A stretch of DNA of 64,000 nucleotides from Limnephilus marmoratus (Eukaryota > Arthropoda > Insecta > Trichoptera > Limnephilidae): positions 13,961,337 through 14,025,336 of the forward strand of contig OU862931.1 of NCBI GenBank assembly GCA_917880885.1. The letters run 5' to 3'. Under the pieces are notes generated by a model. It had not been told where the DNA came from, made no database searches, and worked only from the letters and a program-made list of their open reading frames with translations. This document shows, piece by piece, positions 1 through 10,486 of this stretch; position 1 is the first letter of the stretch, and every line of letters begins with the position of its first letter. The position numbers and the translations under genes are program-made.

Positions 1-950
1 TAGCGGCCAGAGGATCCGGCAGTCTGTCTCAACGTGGAGAAGGCACATACTTCGGTGAAATCGTAATTACTGTGAGCTTATAACTTCTGTTAGTTTAAAT
101 TTAATTGATTTACCATTTAATATTTTGATCTACTTGAACTGGCGCCCTTATAATAATTTTAACATCTTGAGATCTTTTTTATAAATCACGACAAGCTATC
201 AATTCATTTATTAGATTTTAACTATTTAGTTTCTTCTTCTAAGGACTAAACACGACCCTGAAGAATTATAATATTATTTTATTAGAGTATCATGTTCTAT
301 TTTATTTATTTAATAATATAATTTGATTGTTGCCTCAACTTTTTCATTTTTAACTATAAATATTCTGCTGTACTTATTATTTTATGCAGTATATTACTTT
401 ATGCAGTATAATACTATTTTATTTTAAAAACCATTACAGTATTATATTTGTGAGAAGATTAGTGAAAAAATTAGAGTTATTATTTATTTTGTATGACTGG
501 TGAATTTAGGACCCTATAGGGCCGGAGATTTTTTATGAAATGACATTTACAAAAGGAAAAGGAAAACTATGGTGACCTTGAATGTTTTAAGGGCCTGCGA
601 AATGTTTACCTCGTGATTTCGATCATGATTGTCATTGTTTGTTTTCAGTCCACTCCTTAAAAGAGCCATTTCAGGATGCAAAACTTCCAGATAGTTTTGT
701 TTGGACATTTGCTTTTATTGCCTTGTTATCTTTTATCAGATGTGTAATATATACGTGATCGAAATTCACAGGCGGTATTTTTTGCAGATTCTAAGCCACA
801 AAGGTTGGTAGGGCTTTATTTTCTATTTCCTTCATAATATCGCTGTTCCTCATAATTCTGCGCCCAACTTTTACTAAGCAAATAAATTACACCCATTGAA
901 AACACCGTGCAATTTTTTAACCATCTTAACTCATTAAATAAAGATATATG
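1..950. other. AT-rich sequence without recognised features
   Basis: I see no convincing ORF, tRNA, LTR end or repeat-family match in this stretch. It is AT-rich with scattered stop codons in all frames. Confidence 0.5.
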
Positions 951-986
951 CACTGAAGGTGGAACGGTCGTTCTGAAACCGGTCGG
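951..986 (+). ncRNA. Hammerhead-ribozyme-like motif (decayed copy)
   Basis: Order of parts: CTGAAGG (core CUGANGA with the last A changed to G), a stem-II hairpin GGAACG-GT-CGTTCT, GAAA, the palindromic stem III ACCGGT, then C and GG. This is the layout of the minimal type I hammerheads of Penelope-like elements. The core change and poor stem I suggest an inactive copy. The sequence after it (GGCTTTACTC...) matches that following the copies near 60.7 and 60.9 kb, so it belongs to one dispersed family. Confidence 0.5.
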
Positions 987-1020
987 CTTTACTCAAATAT
1001 ACAAGTGGTTCAAACAAAGT

Positions 1021-1114
1021 AACATTAGAATTTGAAATTAAAACACTTTTGCACTTTCTTCCACTAATTTATATTTCACCAGGACCGGTTTCATCCTATT
1101 ACGGACATTTTCAG
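1021..1114 (-). ncRNA. Second hammerhead-like motif with its downstream Penelope-type repeat
   Basis: On the minus strand, 1114-1081 reads CTGAAAA (core-like, G8 lost), a TCC...GGA stem, GAAA, ACCGGT and C. The following segment, down to 1021, matches the blocks repeated at 49.6-49.8 kb. It faces the plus-strand motif at 951-986. A Penelope-like terminal repeat is the best explanation. Ribozyme activity is doubtful because of the core change. Confidence 0.4.
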
Positions 1115-2109
1115 AAAAGTAACATTGTTTAATTTATTTTCATTTATATATTCATTGTTTTGCCTTTAATAATGAGTGGCTCCGAAATTCTTCATTTTGC
1201 CACCGCGCTCCCGTGTCCTAGATATTAGGTTATTTGTTTGGAATATTTTACTAATTTATGCGTATTTCCTAACCTCCAAACATGACTTAAAGAAATCCTT
1301 AAGAAAAAACATGGTGATCAAAACTGTCAAAATACGTGAAATTTAATAATAAATAGGAACTTCTTTCTTTTACCATCTCCCCCGACGTAAATAGTTACTT
1401 CTCGTAGTATCTAATTAAGTTGAAACTAATTAGATAAGATCTTTCAATCATTTATGCATTGTAAGAAGTAAGCGGATTTCTAAAATAGTTCCAAAAAACG
1501 CACGATCAAAGCCGCATCTTATTTCATAAAGTTAAAATAGTGATTGAAATTTTCCTGCTTTCCAAAGTTTGAACACGAAGCAAGAAGTTCTTTTAAATGT
1601 TCATAGTGACACGAAAATACCGTACCATCAACAAACATAAAAAATAAAACTTTTTCATTAGCAGCCATCAGGTTTCCAATACCACGATAGTTTTCGTCGC
1701 CTAGATTTGACAGGGGGCTTTTTAAACTCTCTTTTGATTGCCGCTTAACGGATTTTTCTTCTAGCACCAATCTGACAAGTTTTTATCTATCACGGAAAAT
1801 CCCGCTTCATCGAGAGTATCAGAATAAAATAAACACATATTCAATTTTTTACAAGAACAACTTTATATAACTCTTTTTGTAACTTTTGAAGGCTATTCCC
1901 ATAAATATAATATGTCATTGAAGAAGAAGATAACACTAATTATCTAAACGAAAATATGTAATAATTTTTTTTTTTTTAACTTATTTTTTTTTCTTTATTT
2001 TACATTTTTTTAGAGAAAAACGGGTCCTCACTGGGGTACCCCGTTCTACATAAGGTCACATTACATGTTTTTGTGTTTGAAATATAAGTTAATACCTATG
2101 TTAAAATAT
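1115..2109. other. Unassigned AT-rich stretch
   Basis: Nothing recognisable apart from poly-T tracts near 1969-1992. A short open frame at 1519-1770 on the minus strand has no family resemblance and is not called as a gene. Confidence 0.4.
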
Positions 2110-2441
2110 TGTTAAGAATAGAGACATCTATGAGATGATTGCTGTAGTTAATCATTGATTTAATCTTGATCAGGTTATTAAGAAATAACGAACACTAGAG
2201 ACATCTAGGTAATTTTATTGAATCTAGTTATTGATACTGGCTGGCGACAATACGCCGCGTGACCAAGTAGCTTCCGACAGCCGTCTATGTTTATTATTGT
2301 TGATTAGTAGGATGTCTTATCTCCGGGTATTTTCTATTTTTTAATAGTATAAAAGGGGTGTTGTTCAAAAAAACTACCTCTCTCGTATTAAACGATACCT
2401 AGGGTACAGTTCCCTTCATTCCCCAGGCGGTGTCCGGGCCA
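2110..2441 (+). mobile_element. Candidate solo LTR (332 bp)
   Basis: The segment begins TGTTAAG, ends GGGCCA and is flanked on both sides by AAATAT (2104-2109 and 2442-2447). A TATA box (TATAAAAG, 2348-2355) sits in the last third, as expected for an LTR promoter. The 6-bp AT-only duplication could be chance, and no internal retroelement sequence adjoins it. Confidence 0.4.
2348..2355 (+). promoter_or_regulatory. TATA box in candidate LTR
   Basis: TATAAAAGGGG matches the eukaryotic TATA consensus and lies about 90 bp before the proposed LTR end. It is supported mainly by that position. Confidence 0.35.
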
Positions 2442-2738
2442 AAATATTATAAAGTGTTAATTTCATTGTTGTAAAATCGAAGTGATAATGAATGTGCGAA
2501 GTGATGAATCGAATAAATTAAAATGTGTTTTACAATATAAAAAATCCACTATCCCGATCATGAAATGAAGTTATTATTATTGATTATTATATATTACAAG
2601 TGGAAAATAACTAAATAATAAGTAAGTTATATCTGAAAGAAAGCACAATACGAGCATTAATCTTTGTTAGGTGGCAAAATAGATTCTTCATTCTTCCATG
2701 AAAGAGAATAAGACACACAAAAATAGAAAAAGATATTG

Positions 2739-2809
2739 GTCGCAACTGGGACTCAAACTTAGAACCTCTCGTCTAACCGGGACGTGCGCTTTTACCAATT
2801 CAGCCACCT
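2739..2809 (-). repeat. tRNA-derived SINE head
   Basis: Read on the minus strand it begins GGTGGCTGAATTGG, which fits the RNA polymerase III A box (TRGYNNAANNGG), and later carries GTTTGAGTCCC, close to the B box. The spacing is tRNA-like but the cloverleaf is poor, so it is a SINE head or tRNA relic rather than a working tRNA gene. A B-box half of a similar sequence recurs near 51533-51556. Confidence 0.45.
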
Positions 2810-2935
2810 TCATCAGCCACCTTCCATCAAACCGCCATAATAAGGAACTCCAGTGGAAAATTTTATGGCTTTAAAAAATATGTTCATATAGACTATAGAC
2901 CAATAAACGCCGATTCTGAATATATAAATCTGAGT

Positions 2936-3424
2936 AAATTATTTAGAAATCCACATACTCTAGTAATGCTTTACTCCTCACTAGTCAGAAGTACACTGGA
3001 ATTTGCATCGCCTGTCTGGAATCCCAAATACACCCAATACGTCAATAATATAGAGCGCATACAAAATAAATTTATTAAGTATCTCGGATATAAATACAAC
3101 AATAACTACATCTGCACTCTCCAATCCTTGAAATCCAGGCGAACGGTAGCTGACATGACATTTCTCCATAAAATAATGCATAACGAAATAGACTGCCCAG
3201 AACTTCTATCCCAAATAAATTTTAACATCCCATCTAAAAGAACTCGCCACACCAACCTTTTTTACACAACTAGTAATAATACGTATGCTGCGGCCAACTC
3301 CACCATTTCCCGCATCCTTCAAAGATTCAACTCAATTCAAAAAACTACAAATACCGATATATTTTTTGATTCCCTCCCTCTATTTAAGGAAAACACTTTT
3401 AACACACTGAATTCGCACACATAA
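2936..3424 (+). pseudogene. Jockey-type reverse transcriptase, C-terminal end
   Basis: The frame encodes the conserved region after the RT palm: LYSSLVRSTLEFASPVWNP followed by IERIQNKFIKYL, the block found in jockey and CR1 group polymerases. A poorly conserved tail with TFLHKIMH follows and then the ORF stop. The endonuclease and palm (FADD) are absent, so the product is a remnant of a much longer ORF2. The first ATG (2966) lies inside the domain and is not a natural start. Confidence 0.75.
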
Positions 3425-3685
3425 TACACACATCCACACATATCCACACCCTCACACGCGCATTCACACACATACAAACACTCTCACACACCCCTCTCCT
3501 TCAATAATTTACTAATTTAATTTAGGTATAATGTATTATTTATCTCACAAAAACATAAGCATGTAACAGCGACATGTCATTGGTACCAATTATTGTATTA
3601 ATTCTATAACTTTGTAACTATTTTCCATTATGTAATATTGTACTGTTTGTTTCTGCAAAATAAAAATAAAAATAAAAATAAATAA
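2936..3685 (+). mobile_element. 5'-truncated jockey-type LINE tail
   Basis: Contains the end of an RT ORF (to 3424), a CA-rich 3' untranslated segment (3425-3500) and an AAAAT-repeat tail ending near 3685. The truncation at the 5' side and the A-rich simple tail are the usual marks of target-primed reverse transcription. Confidence 0.7.
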
Positions 3686-4580
3686 GTTGTATTTAACAAT
3701 GTTAAACGCAGAATTTAAAAAAAAAATATATTAAAAGGTCCATTTTTAATCGGGTCATCAAAACACGCCGTCAAGTTGGCGTTATTGAAATGTTTAGTGG
3801 TAACGTCACTTTTTGTCGTGTTGTGACGTCACCGTAATGTCATTGCATGGGAATTTAGGTATGACACAAGTCATCGTATTAATTTATCCGTTTATTTACA
3901 TATTGTTTATAGAGATTTTGTTGTTGTGTTTATTGAAACATTATTTATGCCTAAATAATGGCATATCTTATTAGTTTATCTCTATTATTGAAAATATTCA
4001 AAAACTACTGCACAAAAAATAGTAATGCTACTCATGGGAGAATACATCGAACAACAATATTCAAAATGGCGGCAGTTGATCAGCTTATTGCCCGATCTTA
4101 TGGTAACTTTTCAGGAGTGACGACGTCACACGATCTTGAAAAATTAAAACTCTGACAATCATTTTAACTATTCATATAAAATAAAAATAAAAATGCAGTT
4201 ATATAAGTTAGAGGGTCATTATTCATTAAAAAAAAAAAAATGGACTAGAGTTCTCTATTTTAGAATTAACAATATTATCTTCTACTAATTTTTCCATTTA
4301 TAACAATCATTTTTTGAACTGTTTTGTAACCTAGATAGTGTCGCGGATAAATATATCCGATTTTATTTGTATAGAACATATATCTACTCGTATTGATAAA
4401 TATATTATTTTTCCATATCAAAGGCAATTTTTAAAATATATTTTTCAAACGATTTTGTTGAAAAATATTTATTATTATTTACCTACATTCGACTACTTTT
4501 AATATACAAAATCAAATCAATTTCCGCTTTCTATCTATTCAACTGTCAACAAATTAGTCTAGACGATATGCCTGTGTACA
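3686..4580. other. Unassigned stretch with CRE-like sites
   Basis: No coding match. TGACGTCA occurs at about 3824 and a related GACGTCAC near 4123, both resembling cAMP-response/ATF sites. They may be chance. Confidence 0.3.
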
Positions 4581-4584
4581 CTAG

Positions 4585-4772
4585 GAGTCCCAACTGCTTC
4601 CCGCCATGTTGTGAGGATAAATAAAATGGGAAAGGGAAGCAGATGGACAAGGGAGAGATTGAAAAGTGCTTAGCTATTCAGATGTATTCAACAAACACCA
4701 CTCGAAGTATTCCAAACAGCGCCAACGCTTCGATTCTGAATGGTGGTCTTTTTACCATGGCGATACTGAGAG
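4585..4772 (-). repeat. Dispersed repeat family A, copy 1
   Basis: Resembles 61197-61415 in the same orientation and 22955-23150 and 35935-36125 in the other. The shared core on the sense strand is CCATGG...AAGACCACCATTC, a segment resembling GTTTGGTGACCAG and a pyrimidine-rich middle. No ORF or tRNA-like head is visible, so the class is unknown. Confidence 0.5.
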
Positions 4773-4795
4773 ATACAAGACAAAGATAAATTAAA

Positions 4796-4895
4796 ACTTT
4801 TGTAACAACCACAAGTTTTAATATACACCATTAACCAACCTTTTTTACTTTTGTAACAACCACAAGTTTTAATATACACCATTGAACCATTAACA
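4796..4895 (+). repeat. Short tandem duplication, period 51 bp
   Basis: A block of about 40 bp starting ACTTTTGTAACAACC occurs twice, with starts 51 bp apart. Confidence 0.7.
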
Positions 4896-4912
4896 TTTTT
4901 ATAGGGCATGCG

Positions 4913-5190
4913 TTGCTATGCCACTTAATAAAGAAATGGTTTCTCCCTGCCTGCGTGTCGTTTCCCATTCGTTGCACTCCCCTTCCACCTCCACTTCCTT
5001 TCCCGCGTCCTCTTCCCCTCACGCGTTCCCACTCTGCCTTCGGTCTTCCCACTCCCCTCTCCCGCTTTCCCTGTATCCTGCGTATCCCACGAATACCCCT
5101 CCATTCAGTCCCGGTACTTTCAGTTTTCAAACAGCTCGCCTACCACCTATTGCAATTTTTTTTCCACAAATTTAATAATGCTAGAGTTCA
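4913..5190. repeat. Pyrimidine-rich dispersed repeat block
   Basis: A C/T-rich block ending in CAGCTCGCCTACCACCTATT resembles 20160-20280, which lies inside a Helitron-like element (CAGCTCGCGTGCCACCTATT there). The overlapping open frames come from the biased composition and are not genes. Confidence 0.45.
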
Positions 5191-5287
5191 CCTTTATATA
5201 CAGAAACCATTGTGGGCATGCATACATCAAATCCCCAAAGTTTTATCGCAACCGAATGAACTAATTTGACCTAATGATGATCTAATT

Positions 5288-5432
5288 TTTACTGTTATCA
5301 AAACGTTATTATATTTATGATGATATGGAATTTATTATTGAATTTTGAACGGACCCATGTTGTACAAATTCAATAAAAAAATCCATATTATCATAAATAT
5401 AATATCGATTTGACAACAGTAATAATTACGTC
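5288..5432. repeat. Palindromic MITE-like hairpin
   Basis: Two arms of roughly 55-60 bp are imperfect inverted repeats, beginning ACTGTTATCAAAACG and ending CGATTTGACAACAGT, around a short spacer. It has no coding capacity. Confidence 0.6.
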
Positions 5433-5667
5433 ATTCATAATGCATATTACTTGTAAAGTTTTTTGCCAAACAGTATTAAAGCAAGGCTACAAGCCCCAGG
5501 TAATTAAGCCTACTGGAAAAAACCAAAATAATTAGAAATTAGACAGCCAAAGACCACTTAGTAACAATTGTAAGCAAATTCATATATTTGAATAAAACCC
5601 TTGTAGACCTCCCCTCTCCCCCTCCCCAATATGTGTGTATATAAACCGTGAGTTATGAATCATTTGT

Positions 5668-5710
5668 ACCAGTCTGAAGATGGCCATGGCAGGCTGAAAC
5701 TGGTTACGGT
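5668..5710 (+). ncRNA. Hammerhead-ribozyme-like motif
   Basis: CTGAAGA (5674-5680, fits CUGANGA) is followed by a GCC...GGC stem, then GAAA, then ACTGGT and U before AC. The AC can pair with the GT just before the core. ACCAGT upstream can also pair with ACTGGT. The form fits the minimal hammerheads of Penelope-like elements, though stem III contains a U-G wobble. A Helitron-like insertion begins 50 bp downstream. Confidence 0.5.
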
Positions 5711-5790
5711 CAAATAAAATTATGTGGAAAAAAGTTTTATATTCGTTTTATTATAATATACTAGCTGGGTTACCCGGCTTCGCTCAGGAC

Positions 5791-6215
5791 AACATTCGAG
5801 AGTGTTCTGGAAAGTTTCCCATTGATGTTCCCGATTCCCTATTCCCGAACATTTCACAATTTTCTAGAATGTTCCTGGATGTTCTGGAATTTTATAGAAT
5901 GCTCTCAAATACTCTGACTGGGGTATCCGGCTTGGCTCTAGGAGTTGATGTGAGATTGAATTGACGGATCTTGCTTTATATACCCTATATGGGTAGCCCC
6001 ATACAAAAAGGAGTTCAAATGTTCCAGATCATTCCACAACATTTAGGAGGGTTCTGGAATATTCCACAATGATCGGGGATGTTCCGGTATGTTTCTGAAC
6101 GTTCCATCCTATTCCCGAATATTCCACACCATTCCAGAATATTCCGGGATGTTCTGGAATATGGTGGAATGCTCAAGAATACTCTGGAATGTTTTGAGCT
6201 GTTCTAGAAATTTTA
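5791..6215 (+). repeat. Phased TTC/GAA array, part 1
   Basis: Long runs alternate TTCnn and GAAnn every 5 bp, for example TTCTAGAATGTTCCTGGATG and TTCTGGAATATTCC. This is the heat-shock-factor binding pattern (alternating nGAAn). Units here are not organised into the 81-bp period of part 2. Confidence 0.7.
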
Positions 6216-6218
6216 AGG

Positions 6219-6380
6219 GGGCGAAACTTCCAGCCCTAATATCTTTAAAAGCACGCCCTTTAGGTAAAAACGGGAACTTTCTTCATAGATGGGGAGGGTT
6301 ACCACACAATATAACTCCCGTTATCGTACCGGGACTCGTCTTTGAGTTTTATCGGCATGCACATCGTACACTTTTTTAAT
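6219..6380 (+). repeat. Direct-repeat block beside the array, copy 1
   Basis: Resembles 8256-8408 in the same orientation (TATCTT-AAAAGCA-GCCCTTTAGG ... GATCGTACCGGCACTCG-type sequence). The two copies bracket the 81-bp array, suggesting expansion or recombination between them. Confidence 0.65.
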
Positions 6381-6389
6381 AATCTACAT

Positions 6390-8250
6390 TGAAAATTAAG
6401 ATTATCCAAACTTTTAGAACTTTCCAGAGCCTTCCAGGCTCACCGACACTCTCCGCCACTCATTTCTGAAAGCTTCTAGAACTTTCTCCTTCCATAACAT
6501 CCTAGAGCACACAGGGAACTTTCCAGATTTATCTAGAACCTTCTAGACTCACCGACACACTCCATCGCTCCTTCCAGAAATTTCTAGAGCTTAATCAAGC
6601 CTTCTAGAACTTTTCGGAACCTTCTAGACTCACTGACATACTCCGCCACTCCTTCCAGAATATTCTACAGCTTTATCGAACCTTATAGAACTTTTCGGAA
6701 ACATCTAAACTCACCGACATACTTTCTTTCTAGAGTTTAATCAAGCCTTCTAGAACTTTTCGGAACTTTCTAGACTCATCGACATACATCCGCCACTCCT
6801 TCCAGAATTTTCTACAGCTTTATCGAACCTTCTTAAACTTTTCGGAACCTTCTAGACTCATAGACATACTCCGCCACTCCTTTCAGAAATTTGTACAACT
6901 TTATCGTTCCTTATAGAACTTTCCGGAACCTTCTAGACTCACCTGCGTATTCCGCCACTCCATTCAGAACTTTACACTACTTTATTGATCCTTCTAGAAG
7001 TTTCCGGAAACTTCTGAACTCACGGTTGAACTCCGCCACTCCTTCCAGAACTTTCTACAGCTTTACCGAACCTTATAGAACGTTCCGCAACCTTCTAGAC
7101 TCACTGACATACTCCGCCACTCCTTCCAAAACTTTATACAGCTTTATCGAACCTTATAGAATTTTCTGGAATCTTCTAGACGCGCCGATATACTCCGCAA
7201 CTCCTTCCAGAACTTTCTACAGCTTTATCGAACCTTCTAGAAGTTTCCGAAACCTTTTAAAACCTTCACCGACATACTCCGTCACTCCTTCCAGAACTTT
7301 ATACAGCCCTATCGAACCTTCTACAGCTTCCTACAGCTTTATGGAACCTTCTAGAATTTTCCGGGACCTTCTAGACACACCGACACACTCCTTCACTCCT
7401 TTCAGAACTTTCTACAGCTTTATCGAACCTTATAGAACTTTCCGGAACCTTCTAGACTCGCTGACATACTCCTCCACTCACTCCTTCCAGAACTTTCAAC
7501 AGCTTTATCGAACCTTCTAGAAGTTTCCGGAACCTTCCAGAACCTTCACCGACATACTCCGCCACTCCTTCCAGAACTTTTTATAGCTTTATATAACCTT
7601 CTAGAAGTTTCCGGAACCTTCTAGACTCACTGACATACTTCGCAACTCCTTCCAGAATTTTCTACAGCTTTATCAAACCTAGAGAACTTTCCGGAACCTT
7701 CTAGAACCTTCACCGACATACTCCGCCACTCCTTCCAACATTTTATACAGCTTTATCGAACCTTATAGAATTTTCCGGAATCTTCTAGACTCGCCGATAT
7801 ATTCCGCAACTCCTTCCAGAATTTTCTACAGCTTTATCGAACCTTAGAGATCTTTCCGGAACCTTCTAGACTCGCTGAAATACTCCTCCACTCCTCCAGA
7901 ACTTTCTACAGCTTTATTGAACCTTCTAGAAGTTTCCGAAACCTTTTAGAACCTTCACCGACATACTCCGCCACTCCTTCCAGAACTTTATACAGCCCTA
8001 TCGAACCTTCTAGAGCTTCCTACAGCTTTATGGAACCTTCTAGAATTTTCCGGGACCTTCTAGACACACTGACACACTCCTCCACTCCTTTCAGAACTTT
8101 CTACAGCTTTATCGAACCTTCTTGAACTTTCCGGAACCTTATAGACTCGCTGACATACTCTTCCACATCTTCCAGAACATTCCAGAATTTTATCGAATTT
8201 TCTAGAAGTTTCCGGAATCTTCGAGACTCTTCTTGAAAATTCTCGAGTCT
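6390..8250 (+). repeat. Tandem array of about 20 heat-shock-element units, ~81 bp each
   Basis: About 21 units of 80-105 bp can be counted from the marker ACTCCTTCCAGAA. Each consists of roughly 60 bp in which TTC or GAA falls on almost every fifth base (TTCCAGAACTTTCTA ... GAACCTTCTAGAAGTTTCCG ... TTCTAGAC) plus a spacer CACCGACATACTCCGCCAC. The phase is kept across a unit, giving up to about nine near-consensus HSF pentamers per unit. Because 81 is a multiple of three, one frame stays open for 209 codons (6891-7520), which is a by-product and not a gene. Confidence 0.85.
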
Positions 8251-8255
8251 TCTTA

Positions 8256-8408
8256 GAACTTTCAGCACTTATATCTTCAAAAGCAAGCCCTTTAGGAAAA
8301 AACGAATACCCTTATTCCTTAGGGGGGATAGAGATCTACCATACCATATAACTCTCTTGATCGTACCGGCACTCGTTTCTGAGTTTTTGCGTTCCGCACG
8401 TTTTTTTG
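8256..8408 (+). repeat. Direct-repeat block beside the array, copy 2
   Basis: Second copy of the block at 6219-6380, lying between the end of the array and the right end of the Helitron-like element. Confidence 0.65.
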
Positions 8409-8433
8409 GACTTTCTTTTATAATATATATTGA

Positions 8434-9085
8434 TTATAATGAAATTCCACCATGAATTGTCGGTATCAAACATAGAAATATTTAAAAGGTAATAACCCTT
8501 TATTTATATTTGTTTTTAAAATATGGATTTATATATTTTTCATTTTCGAAAAGACGAAGACTTTATAGTACTTCCAAGAGACTATTATAAATAGATACAA
8601 AGTTTCCAAGAGTCTTGAAGGCCATTGTCGTTAATCAGTTCCACGTTTCGTGATTTTCTTAGAGATTGTACATCAATTTGAGGGTTATGTTTAACTGTTG
8701 AAGAAAGCATAACCCCTCTTGCTAAAGTTTCACTTGGTTTATTTGAATTTAAGTTTATCTAACAGAAGGAGTGGGTCAAGTAACTTTGCTCTATTTGAAT
8801 GTTCAAATATTGTTTTTGTGTGAAAATCAAAATAGGAAACGGACCAAGTAATCTCTGGTTACGTTAATACACTATTTTTAACAGATGAGATGTAGAATAC
8901 CTAAGAAATTCAATAAGTGGCCAATAATAATAATAATCAGACGTATCGGAAAAATCTAAATTTGAGTAGATTATGGAGTTATATAAGTTTAACCTCTATC
9001 TTGTACAACACTCAGATTTTTCATAAACACCAACAAATCAATTATAATGTAGAAAAACTTGTGGCCGTAGTTCTATTTTTTTTAT
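8434..9085. other. Probable Penelope-type remnant, then unassigned DNA
   Basis: The first 30 bp (ATGAAATTCCACCATGAATT) match 49803-49822 and would follow the 5668-5710 motif if the Helitron-like insertion were absent. Nothing else is recognisable. Confidence 0.35.
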
Positions 9086-9595
9086 TGTTTTAGGAATATT
9101 TCAACACTAAAAATTTTGTATACATCCTTAGTACGTAGTCAAGTCGAATATAACTCCTCGATCTGGTCCCCCCATTTTAAAATACATTCAGATTCAATCG
9201 AAAAAATTCAACATAAATTTCTAAGACATATTAATTTTAAACTCGGTATTCCCATTGAAAACATAAACTACAATTACTTGATGAAAGAACTAAATTTATT
9301 AAAACTCTCAGATCGAAGAATTATATCCGACTTAATATTTATGTTCAAAATTGTAAATGGTAGCATAGACAGTCCTAATTTAACTAATCTCATTGAATTT
9401 AATATTCCCACGAGAACCACTCGATCTAAAATCCTGTTTAAATGTAACAATAATAAGACTGAGTATACTAAACACTTCCTTTTACCTAGGTTACATGATG
9501 TTACTAATAGATATGCAGATGTTGCAGATCTATTTAACTGCACGGAAGGTAGGTACAAGAGGGCTATGCTATCAAACCTTTTCAGTCAATATTAA
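9086..9595 (+). pseudogene. Jockey-type reverse transcriptase, C-terminal end
   Basis: The frame reads NISTLKILYTSLVRSQVEYN, then IWSP and IEKIQHKFLRHI, the block after the palm of jockey/CR1-group RTs. A weakly conserved region and a natural-looking stop follow. No endonuclease or FADD motif is present. It differs enough from the 2936-3424 copy to be another subfamily. The first ATG (9116) is internal to the domain. Confidence 0.75.
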
Positions 9596-9785
9596 TTCTA
9601 TTATTTTGTACTATAGATTTTTGTATGTAATTGTCTATCTGGTGTCATTTCTAATTCAAATGCCACAATCATCTGTTAAACATTTTTTTTTTTTATTATT
9701 TCTGTATTATTATTTTTCATTTTGTGACATGTAATCAGTTCTTATGGTATATGTATACCGTTGAAATTAAATAAATAAATAAATT
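9086..9785 (+). mobile_element. 5'-truncated jockey-type LINE tail
   Basis: RT C-terminal coding sequence to 9595, then a T-rich 3' untranslated part and a TAAA-type tail ending near 9785. Confidence 0.7.
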
Positions 9786-9839
9786 ATTTAATAATGAAAT
9801 AATTTTACTTTGTATAAAACACTTATTTGATGTGCAAAT

Positions 9840-9875
9840 CCGACCGGTTTCGGAACAAACGTTCCTTCATCAGGG
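9840..9875 (-). ncRNA. Hammerhead ribozyme motif (best copy in window)
   Basis: On the minus strand: CC, CTGATGA (exact core), A, stem II GGAAC-GTTT-GTTCC (5 bp perfect), GAAA, palindromic stem III ACCGGT, C17, GG. The final GG can pair with the CC before the core to form a 2-bp stem I. All invariant core bases are present, and cleavage would follow the GUC. Such minimal type I hammerheads with a 3-bp stem III are known from Penelope-like elements and are thought to work best as dimers. It starts about 55 bp after the LINE tail at 9785. Confidence 0.7.
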
Positions 9876-10243
9876 AAAGCTTATACAACTTATAAAACTT
9901 ATACTTATAAATTATTTATTGGGTTAGTGTATACTACGTTAGAATATAAAATAATATGCATAAGGTAACATTTCATTTTTAAATTTTAATATTTTTACAG
10001 TAAGCATAACATTTATTTTTAAATGCGTTCATTTTTTCTTCATTATTCATATTTTCAGGTACATATTTCATCGTTCGTCTTTAGTCCTCTATACATTAGG
10101 CAGTTCACTGATTTTGTTTTTTTTCGTATGTGGCAATCTAACTCGTTTTATAATTCTGGTATCGTAATTATGTATATATCTATTGGCATTTGGTTTTTCT
10201 TAACTTTTTACACAAAAATGAACACATTAAAGAGCAGTATCAT

Positions 10244-10486
10244 TTATACTAAAATCCAATTTAGCTCCTCTCTCATTTGATTAACCCCTGCGTATTTGTC
10301 TTTCCCCAGAATACATCTCATAGTTAGCTTGTTCAAATTTTCTTCATTGGCCAAATATGACAACTTAGAGCAGTTATCTAAATGTGGTGCAACTATGGTT
10401 TGATAAAAGAGCTCTGTATTGTTACCATTTAATTTATTTCTTAGTCTTCTAAGAAAACTTACTTTTTTGATACCTTCTTTAGACCT
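10244..10486 (-). pseudogene. CR1/L2-type reverse transcriptase fragment
   Basis: Translates as GIKKVSFLRRLRNKL, then ELFYQTIVAPHLDNCS and later LNWILV before a stop. This matches the region after the palm in CR1/L2-group RTs (KK-L-RLR, LY-tii-Ph-dyCs, L-W). It is only about 80 codons long, and both the palm and the 3' end are missing. No poly-A tail is visible at its 3' side. Confidence 0.6.

Larger units (their letters stand above)
5761..8433 (-). mobile_element. Helitron-like element carrying heat-shock-element arrays
   Basis: On the minus strand the element begins TCAATATATATTATAAAAG (close to the insect Helitron 5' end TC...TATTATAAA...GAAAGT) and ends GAGCGAAGCCGGGTAACCCAG-CTAG. It lies between A (5760) and T (8434), the Helitron target rule, with no target duplication. 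Joining the flanks restores a sequence like that at 49.79-49.83 kb (...AATGGAATTCCACCA), supporting a clean insertion into a Penelope-type repeat. No Rep/helicase gene is present, so it would be non-autonomous. The Helitron class rests on ends only. Confidence 0.6.

Noticed and set aside
3425..3500. CA-rich microsatellite as an independent feature
   Set aside because: It is irregular and lies in the 3' untranslated region of a LINE.
3820..4125. CRE/ATF promoter sites
   Set aside because: Two isolated TGACGTCA-like octamers without a gene nearby are not enough for a regulatory call.
4831..5269. Three overlapping ORFs rich in Pro/Ser or Arg/Gly
   Set aside because: Produced by a C/T-rich dispersed repeat that recurs at 20160-20280.
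6891..7520. 209-codon ORF with a repeated protein pattern (SATPSRTFYSFIEPYRTFRN)
   Set aside because: It lies wholly in the ~81-bp tandem array; because the unit is a multiple of three a frame stays open by chance. No start context, and units of other length break it.
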